Notes under the pieces: model-generated | The model's database searches: none | What the model was told of the DNA's origin: nothing | Seen by the model: the letters and a program-made list of their open reading frames with translations, nothing else | DNA from: Pseudomonadota bacterium | Lineage (GTDB): Bacteria > Pseudomonadota > Gammaproteobacteria > Xanthomonadales > Xanthomonadaceae | DNA length: 39,631 nt | Direction of reading: 5' to 3' | Assembly (NCBI GenBank): GCA_963205495.1 | Contig: CAUJIN010000021.1 | Coordinates: forward strand, 1 to 39,631 | In this document: positions 1-7,992 of the stretch, in pieces | Layout of the letters: every line of letters starts with the position of its first letter | How positions within the stretch are numbered: position 1 is the first letter of the stretch | Position numbers and translations under genes: made by a program

Positions 1-99
1 CGACCAGGTCCACTTCATTCAGTGCCTCGCGAGCAAGGCGCGATACGTGTTGCTACGGTCCTTGTCGGTGACGCCGAGTACGGTGTAGGAACTGAACCT

Positions 100-131
100 G
101 ACCCCGTTACGCTTCGACCCCGTTACGCTTC
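100..131. repeat. 16-bp perfect tandem repeat at left edge
   Basis: The 16-base unit GACCCCGTTACGCTTC occurs twice back to back (100-115 and 116-131), followed by a partial third start (GAA). It lies between the window edge and the stop codon of the minus-strand oxygenase gene. Positions 2-88 on the plus strand are open to a TAG but resemble no protein I recognise, so the left 169 bases hold no gene I can support. The repeat could be the remnant of a dispersed intergenic element. Confidence 0.6.
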
Positions 132-169
132 GAATCCGGCATGAGTCAGCGACTGCTGGTCGACCAACC

Positions 170-844
170 TCAAACCTGCTCGCTACGTTGGAACAGTATC
201 CATGACGTGGCGATGTACTTGTCGCGGGTTTTTGGCATGTTGCCGCGGTGGGTGTGGGTGAAGGCGGCCGGCGCGATCAGCAGGCTGCCGGTGCGCGGCG
301 TCACCTTGCGGTGCTGGTAGAGGAACTCGGTTTCGCCCTCGGCGAACCCGTCGTTGAGGTAGATCGTCCACAGCAGGTGCCGGTGCAGCGTCTCGCACTG
401 TTCGTCGCGCGGATACAGCTCGCAGTGCCAGTAGGGATAGCCGCCCCTGTCGGCGGTGTAGCGCTGCAGGTTGATCGAACCGGGGCGCAGCACCGTCTGC
501 ACCAGGCGGGTGAGCGTGGCGTCGTCCATGGATTCCAGGTCGCCGGCTTCGAGCCTGCGGCGCGGCTCCCCGGTCTGCAGCATCAGCGGCGCCAGCACGG
601 CATGGGGATAGCGCCGCAGGTAGGCCTTGGTGGCGCGCAGCGCGGCGCCGAGCAGGAGGTTCTGCACGTCCTGCCACTGCGGCCGGCCTTCCAGGGTGAT
701 GTCGCTGCTGTCCTTGAGCTCGGGGAAATAGCCCGAGCCCACGCGCCCGGGCGTGCCGCCGCCCTCGGCCTCGAAACGCGCCACGATGGCGGCGCAGTCC
801 TCGCGCGATACCGCGCTGTCGAACACTTCGATGAAATCGTTCAT
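170..844 (-). CDS. 2-oxoglutarate/Fe(II)-dependent oxygenase family protein
   Basis: The 224-residue product resembles the prolyl-4-hydroxylase/PKHD branch of the double-stranded beta-helix 2OG-Fe(II) dioxygenases, which couple oxidative decarboxylation of 2-oxoglutarate to substrate hydroxylation. Visible in sequence: W-H140-C-E142 as the first metal-binding pair, a strand with G-S-L-L-I-A-P, then T-H-T-H199-R-G as the distal histidine, and K209 ten residues later in the position that usually holds the 2OG-binding basic residue. The pair is HxE, whereas HxD is the usual form. I chose the start at MNDFIEVF because the upstream extension of the frame is Arg-rich and unlike protein. No signal peptide is seen, so it is probably cytoplasmic. 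The substrate cannot be told. The next gene in the same direction ends 88 bp upstream. Confidence 0.8.
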   Translation of the reverse strand: MNDFIEVFDSAVSREDCAAIVARFEAEGGGTPGRVGSGYFPELKDSSDITLEGRPQWQDVQNLLLGAALRATKAYLRRYPHAVLAPLMLQTGEPRRRLEAGDLESMDDATLTRLVQTVLRPGSINLQRYTADRGGYPYWHCELYPRDEQCETLHRHLLWTIYLNDGFAEGETEFLYQHRKVTPRTGSLLIAPAAFTHTHRGNMPKTRDKYIATSWILFQRSEQV

Positions 845-932
845 GGGCGGGAAACGGCGCGTGCGAAAGGGGCGAAAGGGTAGCACCTGCGGCAGGCTCC
901 GGCAGGCGCCTGCGCGGCGGTTTCCCCTTGGC

Positions 933-1604
933 TCAGGGCGCCGGGTCCAGCAGCGCCGCGCGGCCTGCCGCGTCCTGTTCGAGCAGCTGCACCCGGAAGG
1001 CGTCGCGCCGGTTCGGCGGCAGCCGGCGCAGTTCGCGCCGCAGGGCATCGACCTGCGCCGGGGTCAGGGCGCGCAGCAGCGCCAGCGTGGCGGCGTGCTC
1101 CTCGGCCGGGACGAAGGGAAAGAGCTGCCCGGCGAGGTCCATCGCGGCGCGCGTGGGCGGGTCGAAGCGGTAGCGCAGCCGCTCCTCGGGCGAAAGCGCA
1201 TCGAAGCGCGCGCGCCAGCCCGCGCGGACTTCCGGCGGCATCTTCGCCAGGCGCTCGCGGCTGAGCAGCACCGCGCGGCGGGTGGCCTGGTCCAGGTGCT
1301 CCCAGGCATCGAACCGTTCGCGCAGGGCGAGCTTTTCCTGCGGCGGAAGGTTGTCCCAGTCCGCCAGCGCAAGTCGCAGCCGGGCCTGTTCCTCGGGCGA
1401 CAGTGCAAGCCAGGCGCGCGCGTGCAGCTCCAGCCGCTCGCGCAGCACCGGCGGCAATCCTTCGAGCAGGCGCTCGAAGGGCGCCAGGGTTCGGCGCAAT
1501 TCGGCCGCATCCGGAGGCGGCACGGTCGGCGCCGGCGGAACGGCCGGCTGCGCCCCTGCCGCGCCGGCGAGCAGTAGCATCGGAACGAGCGCAAGAGGCT
1601 TCAA
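933..1604 (-). CDS. Secreted DUF3106 protein, TTG start
   Basis: The 223-residue protein starts with a signal peptide (KPLALVP, then a Leu/Ala-rich core, ending A-G-A-A-G-A-Q). The rest is a Pro- and Arg-rich helical repeat region of the DUF3106 type, with recurring 'L(S/P)PEE(R/Q)...LR.R...W..L' units (for example near residues 70, 95 and 140). Function is unknown; related genes commonly follow a sigma-like membrane gene. The start is the TTG at 1604: it overlaps the TGA of the upstream gene by two bases and has a perfect AGGAGG exactly 7 nt upstream (complement of 1612-1617). The first in-frame ATG would cut off the positively charged n-region of the signal peptide. Translational coupling with the upstream gene is strongly suggested. 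Confidence 0.82.
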   Translation of the reverse strand: MKPLALVPMLLLAGAAGAQPAVPPAPTVPPPDAAELRRTLAPFERLLEGLPPVLRERLELHARAWLALSPEEQARLRLALADWDNLPPQEKLALRERFDAWEHLDQATRRAVLLSRERLAKMPPEVRAGWRARFDALSPEERLRYRFDPPTRAAMDLAGQLFPFVPAEEHAATLALLRALTPAQVDALRRELRRLPPNRRDAFRVQLLEQDAAGRAALLDPAP

Positions 1605-2338
1605 CGCAGCGCCTCCTGCTCGGCCAGCCACACCTCGAACTCCAGATTCTCCAGCAGATCCGGATGCTGCTGACGCAGCAGCACCAGCAGGAAGTCGGGC
1701 GCGGTCAGCGGCGCCTCGGGCGCGCTGGGCGGCGGCATGCGCTGCGGCCCGCTGCGGACCGCCGGCGCAGCCGGAACCCGGCTGGCGCGCCAGGCCTGCC
1801 AGCCCAGCGTCAGACCGACCCCCAGCACCAGCAGGGCCAGCGCAGCGGGCAGGCGGGGCCACAGGCCCAGCGTTACCGGCGCGCTCCGAGGCCGAGCCGA
1901 GGGCGGTGCAGGCCGGTCGACCTCCGAAGCGCGGGCCTGCGCAGGCCCACCCAGTTCGCCGGGCTGCGTGCACGCCTGCGCCTGCCCCACCGCCGCAGGA
2001 GACGGAGAGGAATCCGAACGCGCCACCGCATCCAAGGGAGCACCCAGCAGCACGCGGCAGCGTTCGATCCAGGCGTCCGCTGCGCCTTCCTGCCCGGGGT
2101 CGGAAAGCTGCACGCGCAGCTGGGAAGTGGCGAAGGCGAGCGAGGCCGCGACCGCGGCCGGTGCCGCTTCGAGCTGCGCGGCGATCCCCGCCGCATCGAG
2201 GCCGTGCCGAAGGTGCAACTGAACCACCCGGCGCTGCAGCGGCGACAGCCGCGCCAGCGCTTCCTGCAGCCGCGCTCCGGCCGCCGCATCCGGCAGCGCA
2301 AGGAAAGTCGAAGCAGGCGGCGGGTCCGGGGCGGTCAT
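1601..2338 (-). CDS. Sigma-70 region 4-like, single-pass membrane protein
   Basis: The 245-residue protein has two recognisable parts. Residues 24-78 read like sigma-70 region 4 (ALARLSPLQRRVVQLHL, then a GLDAAGIAAQL helix-turn-helix and an AVAASLAFATSQLR recognition-like helix). A hydrophobic segment at about 163-181 (LPAALALLVLGVGLTLGW) is predicted to span the membrane, followed by a Pro-rich linker and an acidic C-terminus. There is no sigma region 2, so it cannot be a complete ECF sigma factor. A membrane-tethered regulator or a degenerate sigma/anti-sigma-like protein fits better. It is translationally coupled to the DUF3106 gene. I chose the start MTAPDPPP (2338); MAGQEG 19 codons upstream is an alternative. 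The family may be annotated as hypothetical in databases. Confidence 0.7.
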   Translation of the reverse strand: MTAPDPPPASTFLALPDAAAGARLQEALARLSPLQRRVVQLHLRHGLDAAGIAAQLEAAPAAVAASLAFATSQLRVQLSDPGQEGAADAWIERCRVLLGAPLDAVARSDSSPSPAAVGQAQACTQPGELGGPAQARASEVDRPAPPSARPRSAPVTLGLWPRLPAALALLVLGVGLTLGWQAWRASRVPAAPAVRSGPQRMPPPSAPEAPLTAPDFLLVLLRQQHPDLLENLEFEVWLAEQEALR

Positions 2339-2668
2339 CTGCGGGATGCGGGCGAAGCGATTTGTGCAGGATAGCAGTCCCTCCTGCCCCGCCATCCGCG
2401 TTTCCCCATCCGTGGGGCTTGACTTCAGCGCGTTTGACGCCCCGCCCAAGCAGGACAAGGGCTTGCGCGCCACACGTTGTGCACAGCACCTGCGGACAGG
2501 AATGGACATTGTCAATTTTTGCATCGCAGCACCAAACGCCGCCGCAAGCAAACATGCAACCAGCTGATTCAACTGGATTTTATTGGCGTGGGTATTTTTT
2601 GCCCAAGACGGCCGAACTGGCTTTGCGGCAGGCTTGTCGCACCTCCCCGCACACCTCGTTCCACAAAG

Positions 2669-2691
2669 TTATCCACAGGGCGTGTGGATTT
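2669..2691. promoter_or_regulatory. DnaA box inside a perfect palindrome upstream of priA
   Basis: TTATCCACA at 2669-2677 is an exact match to the consensus DnaA box. Its last seven bases form a perfect inverted repeat with TGTGGAT at 2683-2689 across the 5-base spacer GGGCG, so a second, degenerate box (TGTGGATTT) lies in the opposite orientation. It sits about 110 bp upstream of the priA start. It may bind DnaA as a regulator of priA, or serve as an operator for another dimeric protein. No dnaA or dnaN is nearby, so a chromosomal origin is not implied. Confidence 0.5.
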
Positions 2692-2789
2692 CACCGGTTT
2701 CGCCCGTCGTGACAGGAAGTTACCCGCACTTCATCACTCCAAAGTCAGAAGCATGCCGTAACTGGCCAGCCTCTCCGCGGCGCTGGCTC

Positions 2790-2795
2790 TACACT
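2790..2795 (+). promoter_or_regulatory. Candidate -10 element of priA
   Basis: TACACT ends exactly 6 nt before the priA ATG, so transcription would be expected to start at or next to the initiation codon (leaderless mRNA). No Shine-Dalgarno sequence precedes this ATG, which fits. No convincing -35 hexamer is seen. Confidence 0.3.
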
Positions 2796-2801
2796 GCCGC
2801 C

Positions 2802-5006
2802 ATGCGCGATTCCGACCCGCCGATCTGGCGCCTCGCCCTGCCCGTGCCGCTGCCGCGCCTGTTCGACTACCGGGCGCCCGCAGACGCGTCCACGCCCGCT
2901 CCCGGCGGCCGCGTGCGCGTGCCGTTCGGCAGCCGCAGCCTGGTGGGCTTCTTCGTCGAAACCGCCCCCGCCGCCCCCGAAGCACCCGAACTGCGGGATA
3001 TCGAGACCGTGCTCGACCCGGCAACGCTGTTCGACGCGAAGCTCTGGCAGGCGCTGGTCTGGGCCGCGCGCTACTGGCAGCGCCCGCTCGGTGAAGTGCT
3101 GGCCACCGCGCTGCCGGTGGCGCTGCGCCAGGGCGAGGCGCTGCCGGATACGCGCGAGCGCGTCTGGTCGCTCACCGAAGCCGGCGCAACCGCGCTGTCC
3201 GGGCTGCGCCGCGACAGTCGCCCACGCGCGCTGGCCGAGCACCTGTCCGGGGGCGCGTGCAGCGAAGCCGCGCTGGCTCTTGCCCTCGGCGCGGGTTGGC
3301 GCGACGCCCTGCGCCGGCTGGAGGCGCGCGCACTGGTCGAATCCAGCCTGCGCGCGCCGCCGCACGAAGCGCGCCGCCCGACGCGCGCCGCGCCCGAGCT
3401 TTCCGCCGCGCAAGCCGAGGCTGTCACCACCCTCAACGCGCTCGCCGGCCGTTTTTCCGTTGCCCTGCTGGAAGGAGTGACCGGCAGCGGCAAGACCGAG
3501 GTGTACCTGGGCGCAATCGAGGACTGCCTGGCGCGCGGGCGGCAGGCGCTGGTACTGGTGCCCGAGATCGGGCTGACGCCGCAGGCCATCCGCCGCTACG
3601 GCGAGCGCCTGCCGGTACCGGTGCTGGCGCTGCACTCGGGCCTGTCGGAAAACGAGCGCGCCGCCGCCTTCGCACGCATGGCGCGCGGCGAGGGGCGCGT
3701 CCTGATCGGTACCCGCTCGGCGGTGTTCTCGCCCTTGCCCGAGGCCGGCCTCTTCATCGTGGACGAGGAGCACGACGGCTCCTACAAGCAGCAGGATGGC
3801 TTCCGCTACCACGCCCGCGACTTCGCCCTGGTGCGCGCGCGCGGACTGGGGATTCCGGTGGTGCTGGGCAGCGCCACGCCCAGTCTGGAAACCCTGCACC
3901 ACGCCCGCGCCGGCCGCTACGCCTGGCTCCGGCTGCGCGAGCGCGCGGGCGGGGCGAAACCGCCGCAGGTGCGGGTGCTGGACCTGCGCGGCCAGCGGCT
4001 GGAAAGCGGCCTGTCGCGCCCGCTGCTGGAAGCCATCGACCGATGCCTGGCGCGCGGCGAACAGGCGCTGGTGTTCCGCAACCGGCGCGGCTACGCCCCG
4101 GTGCTGCTGTGCCACGACTGCGGCTGGCACGCCGGCTGCGCGCGCTGCGACCGTCCGCTCACCCTGCACGGCCGCCACCGCCTGATCTGCCACCACTGCG
4201 GCCAGCGCCGCAGCGTGCCGCCGGCCTGCCCGGACTGCGGCGGGCTGGCGCTGGTGCCGCAGGGCGCAGGCACCGAGCGTCTGGAAGAAGCCCTCGCCGC
4301 GCGCTTTCCCGGGGTCGCGCTGGTGCGGGTGGACCGGGAGACCACGCGCGGGCGCGATGCGCTGGGAAAACATTTCGAGGCCCTCGGCGAGCGCCCCGGC
4401 ATCCTCGTGGGCACCCAGATGCTGGCCAAGGGCCACGACCTGCCCAACCTCACCCTGGCAGCCATCGTCAGCGCCGACGAGGGCCTGTTCAGCGCCGACT
4501 TCCGCGCCGGCGAGCGCATGGCGCAGCTGCTGGTCCAGGTGGCCGGTCGCGCCGGCCGCGCGCAGCGTCCCGGCGAGGTGTGGCTGCAGACCCATCACCC
4601 CGAGCATCCGATGCTCCAGACGCTGGTGACGCGCGGCTACCCGGCCTTCGCCGAAGCCGAGCTGGCCGACCGCGCCGCCGCCGGGTTTCCGCCGTTCTCG
4701 CATCTGGCGCTGCTGCGTGCCGAAGCGCCCCGCGTCGAGGCGCTCGACGCCTTCCTCGCCGCCGCGCACGCGCTGGCGCGCGAGGCCCTGGGCGCACGGC
4801 GCGATGCGGCGGTGCAGGCGCATCCGCCGATGCCTGCGCCGATGCCGCGCCGCGCCGGCCGCCTGCGCGGCCAGCTCCTTGTGGAATCCAGCCACCGCCC
4901 CGCGCTGCAATCCCTGCTGCAGACGCTGTATCCGGCCCTGTTCGACCTGCCCGAGGCGCGTCGCGTGCGCTGGTCGCTCGACGTCGATCCGGCGGACCTG
5001 TACTGA
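2802..5006 (+). CDS. priA: Primosomal protein N', replication restart helicase PriA
   Basis: The 734-residue protein matches the usual PriA length. PriA is a superfamily 2 DNA helicase that recognises abandoned replication forks and loads the primosome for restart. The N-terminal 3'-end-binding domain (PLPRLFDYRAP) is followed by Walker A GVTGSGKTEVYL, the DEEH Walker B box, GSATPSLE, and a zinc-binding insertion with eight cysteines (CHDCGWHAGCARC, then CHHCG and CPDCGG). The helicase C-terminal motifs GTQMLAKGHD and QVAGRAGRAQ follow. MRDSDPPIW was chosen as start because homology begins there; the frame is open further upstream but is not PriA-like. The gene ends 16 bp from the convergent xth gene. 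Confidence 0.97.
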   Translation: MRDSDPPIWRLALPVPLPRLFDYRAPADASTPAPGGRVRVPFGSRSLVGFFVETAPAAPEAPELRDIETVLDPATLFDAKLWQALVWAARYWQRPLGEVLATALPVALRQGEALPDTRERVWSLTEAGATALSGLRRDSRPRALAEHLSGGACSEAALALALGAGWRDALRRLEARALVESSLRAPPHEARRPTRAAPELSAAQAEAVTTLNALAGRFSVALLEGVTGSGKTEVYLGAIEDCLARGRQALVLVPEIGLTPQAIRRYGERLPVPVLALHSGLSENERAAAFARMARGEGRVLIGTRSAVFSPLPEAGLFIVDEEHDGSYKQQDGFRYHARDFALVRARGLGIPVVLGSATPSLETLHHARAGRYAWLRLRERAGGAKPPQVRVLDLRGQRLESGLSRPLLEAIDRCLARGEQALVFRNRRGYAPVLLCHDCGWHAGCARCDRPLTLHGRHRLICHHCGQRRSVPPACPDCGGLALVPQGAGTERLEEALAARFPGVALVRVDRETTRGRDALGKHFEALGERPGILVGTQMLAKGHDLPNLTLAAIVSADEGLFSADFRAGERMAQLLVQVAGRAGRAQRPGEVWLQTHHPEHPMLQTLVTRGYPAFAEAELADRAAAGFPPFSHLALLRAEAPRVEALDAFLAAAHALAREALGARRDAAVQAHPPMPAPMPRRAGRLRGQLLVESSHRPALQSLLQTLYPALFDLPEARRVRWSLDVDPADLY

Positions 5007-5022
5007 ACCGCGCGGGGCGGCC

Positions 5023-5793
5023 TCAGCCCAGCTCCAGCCACACCGGCGCGTGGTCGCTGGGGCGCTCCCAGGCGCGCGGTTCGCGGTCGATGCCGGCGGC
5101 GGTCAGACGCGGGCGCAGCGCGTCGCTGGCGAGGACCAGGTCGATGCGCAGACCGAGGTTCCTGCGGAAGCCCGCGGCGCGGTAGTCCCACCAGGAAAAA
5201 TGCCCGCCTCCGGATTCGAACAGGCGGAAGCTGTCGTGCAGGCCCAGTTCCAGCAGCCGCCGCAGCGCCGCGCGTTCGGCGCTGGAGGTGAGGATGCTGT
5301 CGTCGCCCCACGCGGCCGGATCGTGCACGTCGCGGTCGTCCGGCGCGATGTTGAAGTCGCCCAGCACCACGAGATCCGGATGGCGTGCGCGCTCGGCTGC
5401 GATCCAGTCGTGCGCCGCCGCCAGCCAGCGCAGCTTGTAGTCGTACTTCTCGCTGCCCACCGCCTGCCCGTTGACCACATAGAGGTCGATGATCCGCACC
5501 CCGCCCACCGTGGCCGCGAGCGCGCGCGCCTGTTCGTCGGCAAATCCGGGGATTCCGGCCTGCACGTCCTCGATCGCTCCCTCGCGCGCCAGGATCGCCA
5601 CCCCGTTGTAGGTCTTCTGTCCGTGGAACGCACAGGCGTAGCCGGCCTGCGCCAGCGCCTCGGCGGGAAAGCGCGCGTCTTCCAGCTTGGTTTCCTGCAG
5701 CGCCACCACGTCCGGCCGCGCCGCCGCCAGCCAGTCGAGCAGATGCGGCAGGCGCACGTTGAGGGAATTGACGTTCCAGCTGGCGATTTTCAT
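5023..5793 (-). CDS. xthA: Exodeoxyribonuclease III
   Basis: The 256-residue protein is a complete exonuclease III of the endonuclease/exonuclease/phosphatase fold, which cleaves at abasic sites and trims 3' blocked ends in base excision repair. Motifs seen: [15 protein letters not shown] at the N-terminus, the metal-binding QETKLED, YNGVAIL, the [15 protein letters not shown] core with catalytic Asp and Asn, LRIDLVLAS, and the C-terminal [10 protein letters not shown] with the catalytic His. It is convergent with priA, and mutM, also a base excision repair gene, is 1.4 kb away. A TAGGAT -10-like element lies directly upstream. Confidence 0.96.
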   Translation of the reverse strand: MKIASWNVNSLNVRLPHLLDWLAAARPDVVALQETKLEDARFPAEALAQAGYACAFHGQKTYNGVAILAREGAIEDVQAGIPGFADEQARALAATVGGVRIIDLYVVNGQAVGSEKYDYKLRWLAAAHDWIAAERARHPDLVVLGDFNIAPDDRDVHDPAAWGDDSILTSSAERAALRRLLELGLHDSFRLFESGGGHFSWWDYRAAGFRRNLGLRIDLVLASDALRPRLTAAGIDREPRAWERPSDHAPVWLELG

Positions 5794-5799
5794 CCCGGC

Positions 5800-5805
5800 A
5801 TCCTA
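5800..5805 (-). promoter_or_regulatory. Candidate -10 element of xthA
   Basis: Read on the minus strand, TAGGAT ends 6 nt before the xthA ATG, the same spacing as TACACT before priA. This would give a leaderless transcript. The -35 region is not recognisable, so support is weak. Confidence 0.28.
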
Positions 5806-5915
5806 GTGCCTCGCGGCATCGCCTTCATCCTGCCGCGACCCGCCACCCTGCGCGAATTGCCCCGGATGGGACATCATTCCGTACCAACCGACCCGCAACC
5901 GGAAAGGAGTCCTCG

Positions 5916-6284
5916 ATGAAGATCAAGGACATCGGATCCATGGCCCACAACTGGACACACTCGTTCATGAGCGCGATGAATCACGTGGATGGCGACTATG
6001 TGTTCGAGGACATGTTCGCGCTGGCGCGCAGCCGCGGAAAGCCGACCATCACCTGGATTCCCGAGCGGAATGAAGGACTCGGGGATCTCACCGCGCGCAT
6101 CCAGAAGTCGGTGCTGCGATATCGCGGCAAACTGCACGACCATCTGGCCCGGCACGGCCTCGATGCGTCCGCGCTGGAGGAACTGCGCACCGAGGTTGGG
6201 GTGACGGAGGACGGCGAACCTTTCGTTCGATCCTTCGCGCGCGACATCCGCGGCAGGCAATACGAGCAGTTCGTCCAGCCCTGA
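5916..6284 (+). CDS. Hypothetical protein, 122 aa
   Basis: The start is well supported: AAGGAG lies 7 nt upstream of the ATG. The product is soluble, mixed-charge and without signal peptide or transmembrane segment. It opens with MKIKDIGSMAHNWTHSFMSA and contains a basic helical stretch (ARIQKSVLRYRGKLHDHLAR) and an acidic middle (LEELRTEVGVTEDGE). I do not recognise the family. It stands alone between xthA (divergent) and a 395-bp non-coding stretch, so context suggests nothing about its job. The N-terminal His/Trp/Met-rich segment is unusual in composition. Confidence 0.7.
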   Translation: MKIKDIGSMAHNWTHSFMSAMNHVDGDYVFEDMFALARSRGKPTITWIPERNEGLGDLTARIQKSVLRYRGKLHDHLARHGLDASALEELRTEVGVTEDGEPFVRSFARDIRGRQYEQFVQP

Positions 6285-6679
6285 GGCCGGCGACAACGAC
6301 AACCGCTGCCGCTACGGAGCCACGGATCCCGAAGGGAAGCCGAGGCGGGTGGGCGGTTGCGCGCCATTTCCAATCTCCGCCTCGGAAGGGGGCAGGCTCG
6401 GAGCGCATTGCCTCGTCGCGACCCCGCCCGCCAGGCTTCCGCAGCCACTGGCGCAACTCGTTGATCGCACTGACGCGCCATGCGTCCAATCGCCACGACG
6501 GGGGCAGTCGACCTCTGGCGGAATGACCTCGAAGGCCTGGAAGAATCCCGGTTGCCGGGGTTGGTGATCAGCAGCAGCCTGCCGCCAGGATTTCGGCCTG
6601 CGGCAAGGCCGCCTCGTCGCGCGAGAATCCGCAGCGGCGGCATGTTGGCCGGCCTTGAGGCTGCGGCCGACCGCGGCGC
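6285..6679. other. Intergenic stretch without recognisable gene
   Basis: No frame here has a plausible start plus protein-like composition; the long frames on both strands are Arg/Pro/Ser-rich artefacts of GC content. A 9-bp perfect inverted repeat (CCGAGGCGG at 6340-6348 and CCGCCTCGG at 6377-6385, 28-base loop) could form a hairpin but has no T-run, so it is not a standard terminator. Confidence 0.5.
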
Positions 6680-7057
6680 TCACGGCATCGCGGTCAGCTC
6701 GTCGGCGTCGAGGTAGCCGTCGTGGTTGATGTCGAGCCGGTCGAACATGCGCGTCAGGGAACGGTGGTGGGATTGGAGCGTGGTGGCGGTGCGCACGCGC
6801 GCGCCGGGCGGCAGCTCGCCGGCGTGGAGCACGCCGTCGCCGTCGAGGTCCATGGCGCGGAAGCCGTGGCTCATGTATTCCTGATATTCGGACAGCGAAA
6901 CCCGTCCGTCGCCGTCGGTGTCGAACCAGCGCAGGTATTCGGCGCGGGTGCTCTGCGCCTGCGCCGGGCCGCCGACCAAGGCGATCAGTGCGATCAGGCG
7001 CAGCGCGGCCATTTTGCGCGGCGCGCGGCGGGCGTGGCGGTCGGTGTGAAGCGGCAT
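6680..7057 (-). CDS. Secreted EF-hand calcium-binding protein
   Basis: The 125-residue product has a Sec-type signal sequence (basic n-region, hydrophobic core LIALIALVGG, likely cleavage after AQA near residue 34) and three canonical 12-residue EF-hand loops: DTDGDGRVSLSE, DLDGDGVLHAGE and DINHDGYLDADE. Each has acidic or amide residues at loop positions 1, 3 and 5, Gly at 6 and Glu at 12, so calcium binding in the periplasm or outside the cell is likely. The start at 7057 is chosen for its upstream AGGGAGA; a second Met 15 codons in would also leave a signal peptide. It is divergent from mutM. The role (buffering, adhesion or signalling) is not deducible. Confidence 0.82.
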   Translation of the reverse strand: MPLHTDRHARRAPRKMAALRLIALIALVGGPAQAQSTRAEYLRWFDTDGDGRVSLSEYQEYMSHGFRAMDLDGDGVLHAGELPPGARVRTATTLQSHHRSLTRMFDRLDINHDGYLDADELTAMP

Positions 7058-7170
7058 CGGATTCTCCCTGCGCCGGATGATCCCCGCCTTTGCCGGCAAA
7101 GTCATCGTCCGGCATCGCGTTTTCCGCGCGTCGGCGCAACAATCGGGCACCCGGTCACGATTCCTGCGCC

Positions 7171-7983
7171 ATGCCCGAGCTTCCCGAGGTCGAAACCACC
7201 CGTCTGGGCATCGCGCCGCACGTCGTGGGCCGGCGCGTGCGCGAGGCGGTGCTGCGCCGCCCGGACCTGCGCTGGCCGATTGCGCGCGAAATCGCGCAGG
7301 AGCTTCCCGGGCAGCGGATCGAGGCGGCGCGACGGCGCGCCAAGTACCTGCTGCTGGACGCCGAAACCGGCAGCGTGATCGTGCACCTGGGCATGTCCGG
7401 CAATCTGCGGGTGCTGCCGCACGCAGCGCCCGCGCAAGCGCACGACCACGCGGACCTGGTGTTCGAGGGCGGCAGCCTGCTGCGTCTGCACGATCCGCGC
7501 CGCTTCGGCGCGTTGCTGTGGCAGGCGGCGGGCACGCAGCATCCGCTGCTCGCCGACCTCGGGCCCGAACCGCTGTCGGAGGCATTCGACGCCGACTGGC
7601 TGGCCCATGCGGCGGCGCGGCGCAGCGCGCCGGTCAAGCACTTCCTGATGGATCAGCGCACCGTGGTGGGCGTGGGCAACATCTATGCAACCGAGGCGCT
7701 GTTTCGCGCGGGCATCCATCCCGGCCGCGCCGCCGGACGCATCTCCAGGGCGCGCTGGGAACGGCTGGCGACGGCGGTGAAGGAAATCCTCGCGCAGGCG
7801 ATCGCGCGCGGCGGCACCACGCTGCGCGATTTCCTCCAGCCCAGCGGCGCGCCGGGCTACTTCGTGCAGGAGCTGTACGTCTACGGTCGCGCAGGCCGGC
7901 CTTGCCGGAATTGCGGCACGGCGCTTCGCGCCGCCGCCTGGGGCCAGCGCGCCACGGTCTACTGCCCGCGCTGCCAGCGCTGA
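7171..7983 (+). CDS. mutM: Formamidopyrimidine-DNA glycosylase (MutM/Fpg)
   Basis: The 270-residue protein is a full-length Fpg, the bifunctional glycosylase/AP lyase that removes 8-oxoguanine and formamidopyrimidines. The start is fixed by MPELPEVETT: Pro2 is the catalytic nucleophile and Glu3 the acid, so the in-frame upstream Met residues must be ignored. Other motifs: the KYLLLD strand with the catalytic Lys, HLGMSGNLRV, DPRRFG, the helix-two-turn-helix VVGVGNIYATEALF, and the C-terminal zinc finger C-x2-C-x16-C-x2-C. It ends 9 bp from the convergent minus-strand cyclase/methylase gene, with no terminator between them. Confidence 0.97.
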   Translation: MPELPEVETTRLGIAPHVVGRRVREAVLRRPDLRWPIAREIAQELPGQRIEAARRRAKYLLLDAETGSVIVHLGMSGNLRVLPHAAPAQAHDHADLVFEGGSLLRLHDPRRFGALLWQAAGTQHPLLADLGPEPLSEAFDADWLAHAAARRSAPVKHFLMDQRTVVGVGNIYATEALFRAGIHPGRAAGRISRARWERLATAVKEILAQAIARGGTTLRDFLQPSGAPGYFVQELYVYGRAGRPCRNCGTALRAAAWGQRATVYCPRCQR

Positions 7984-7992
7984 AGCAGGAGC

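Larger units (their letters stand above)
2339..2801. other. 463-bp divergent intergenic region
   Basis: This gap separates the minus-strand sigma-like gene from priA. It is noticeably less GC-rich than the flanking genes, with T-rich stretches around 2512-2520 and 2576-2600. Short open frames cross it on the plus strand but have no start signal or family resemblance. The only clear structure is the DnaA-box-like palindrome at 2669-2691, plus looser 7-of-9 matches (TTGTGCACA near 2476-2484 and TTACCCGCA at 2720-2728). Confidence 0.6.

Noticed and set aside
100..131. CRISPR repeats
   Set aside because: Two directly abutting copies with no spacer.
2339..2801. Chromosomal replication origin
   Set aside because: Only one exact DnaA box and no dnaA, dnaN or gidA/mnmG-type neighbours; recorded as a regulatory site instead.
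6285..6679. Small proteins on either strand
   Set aside because: No start signals and Ser/Arg/Pro-rich composition throughout.
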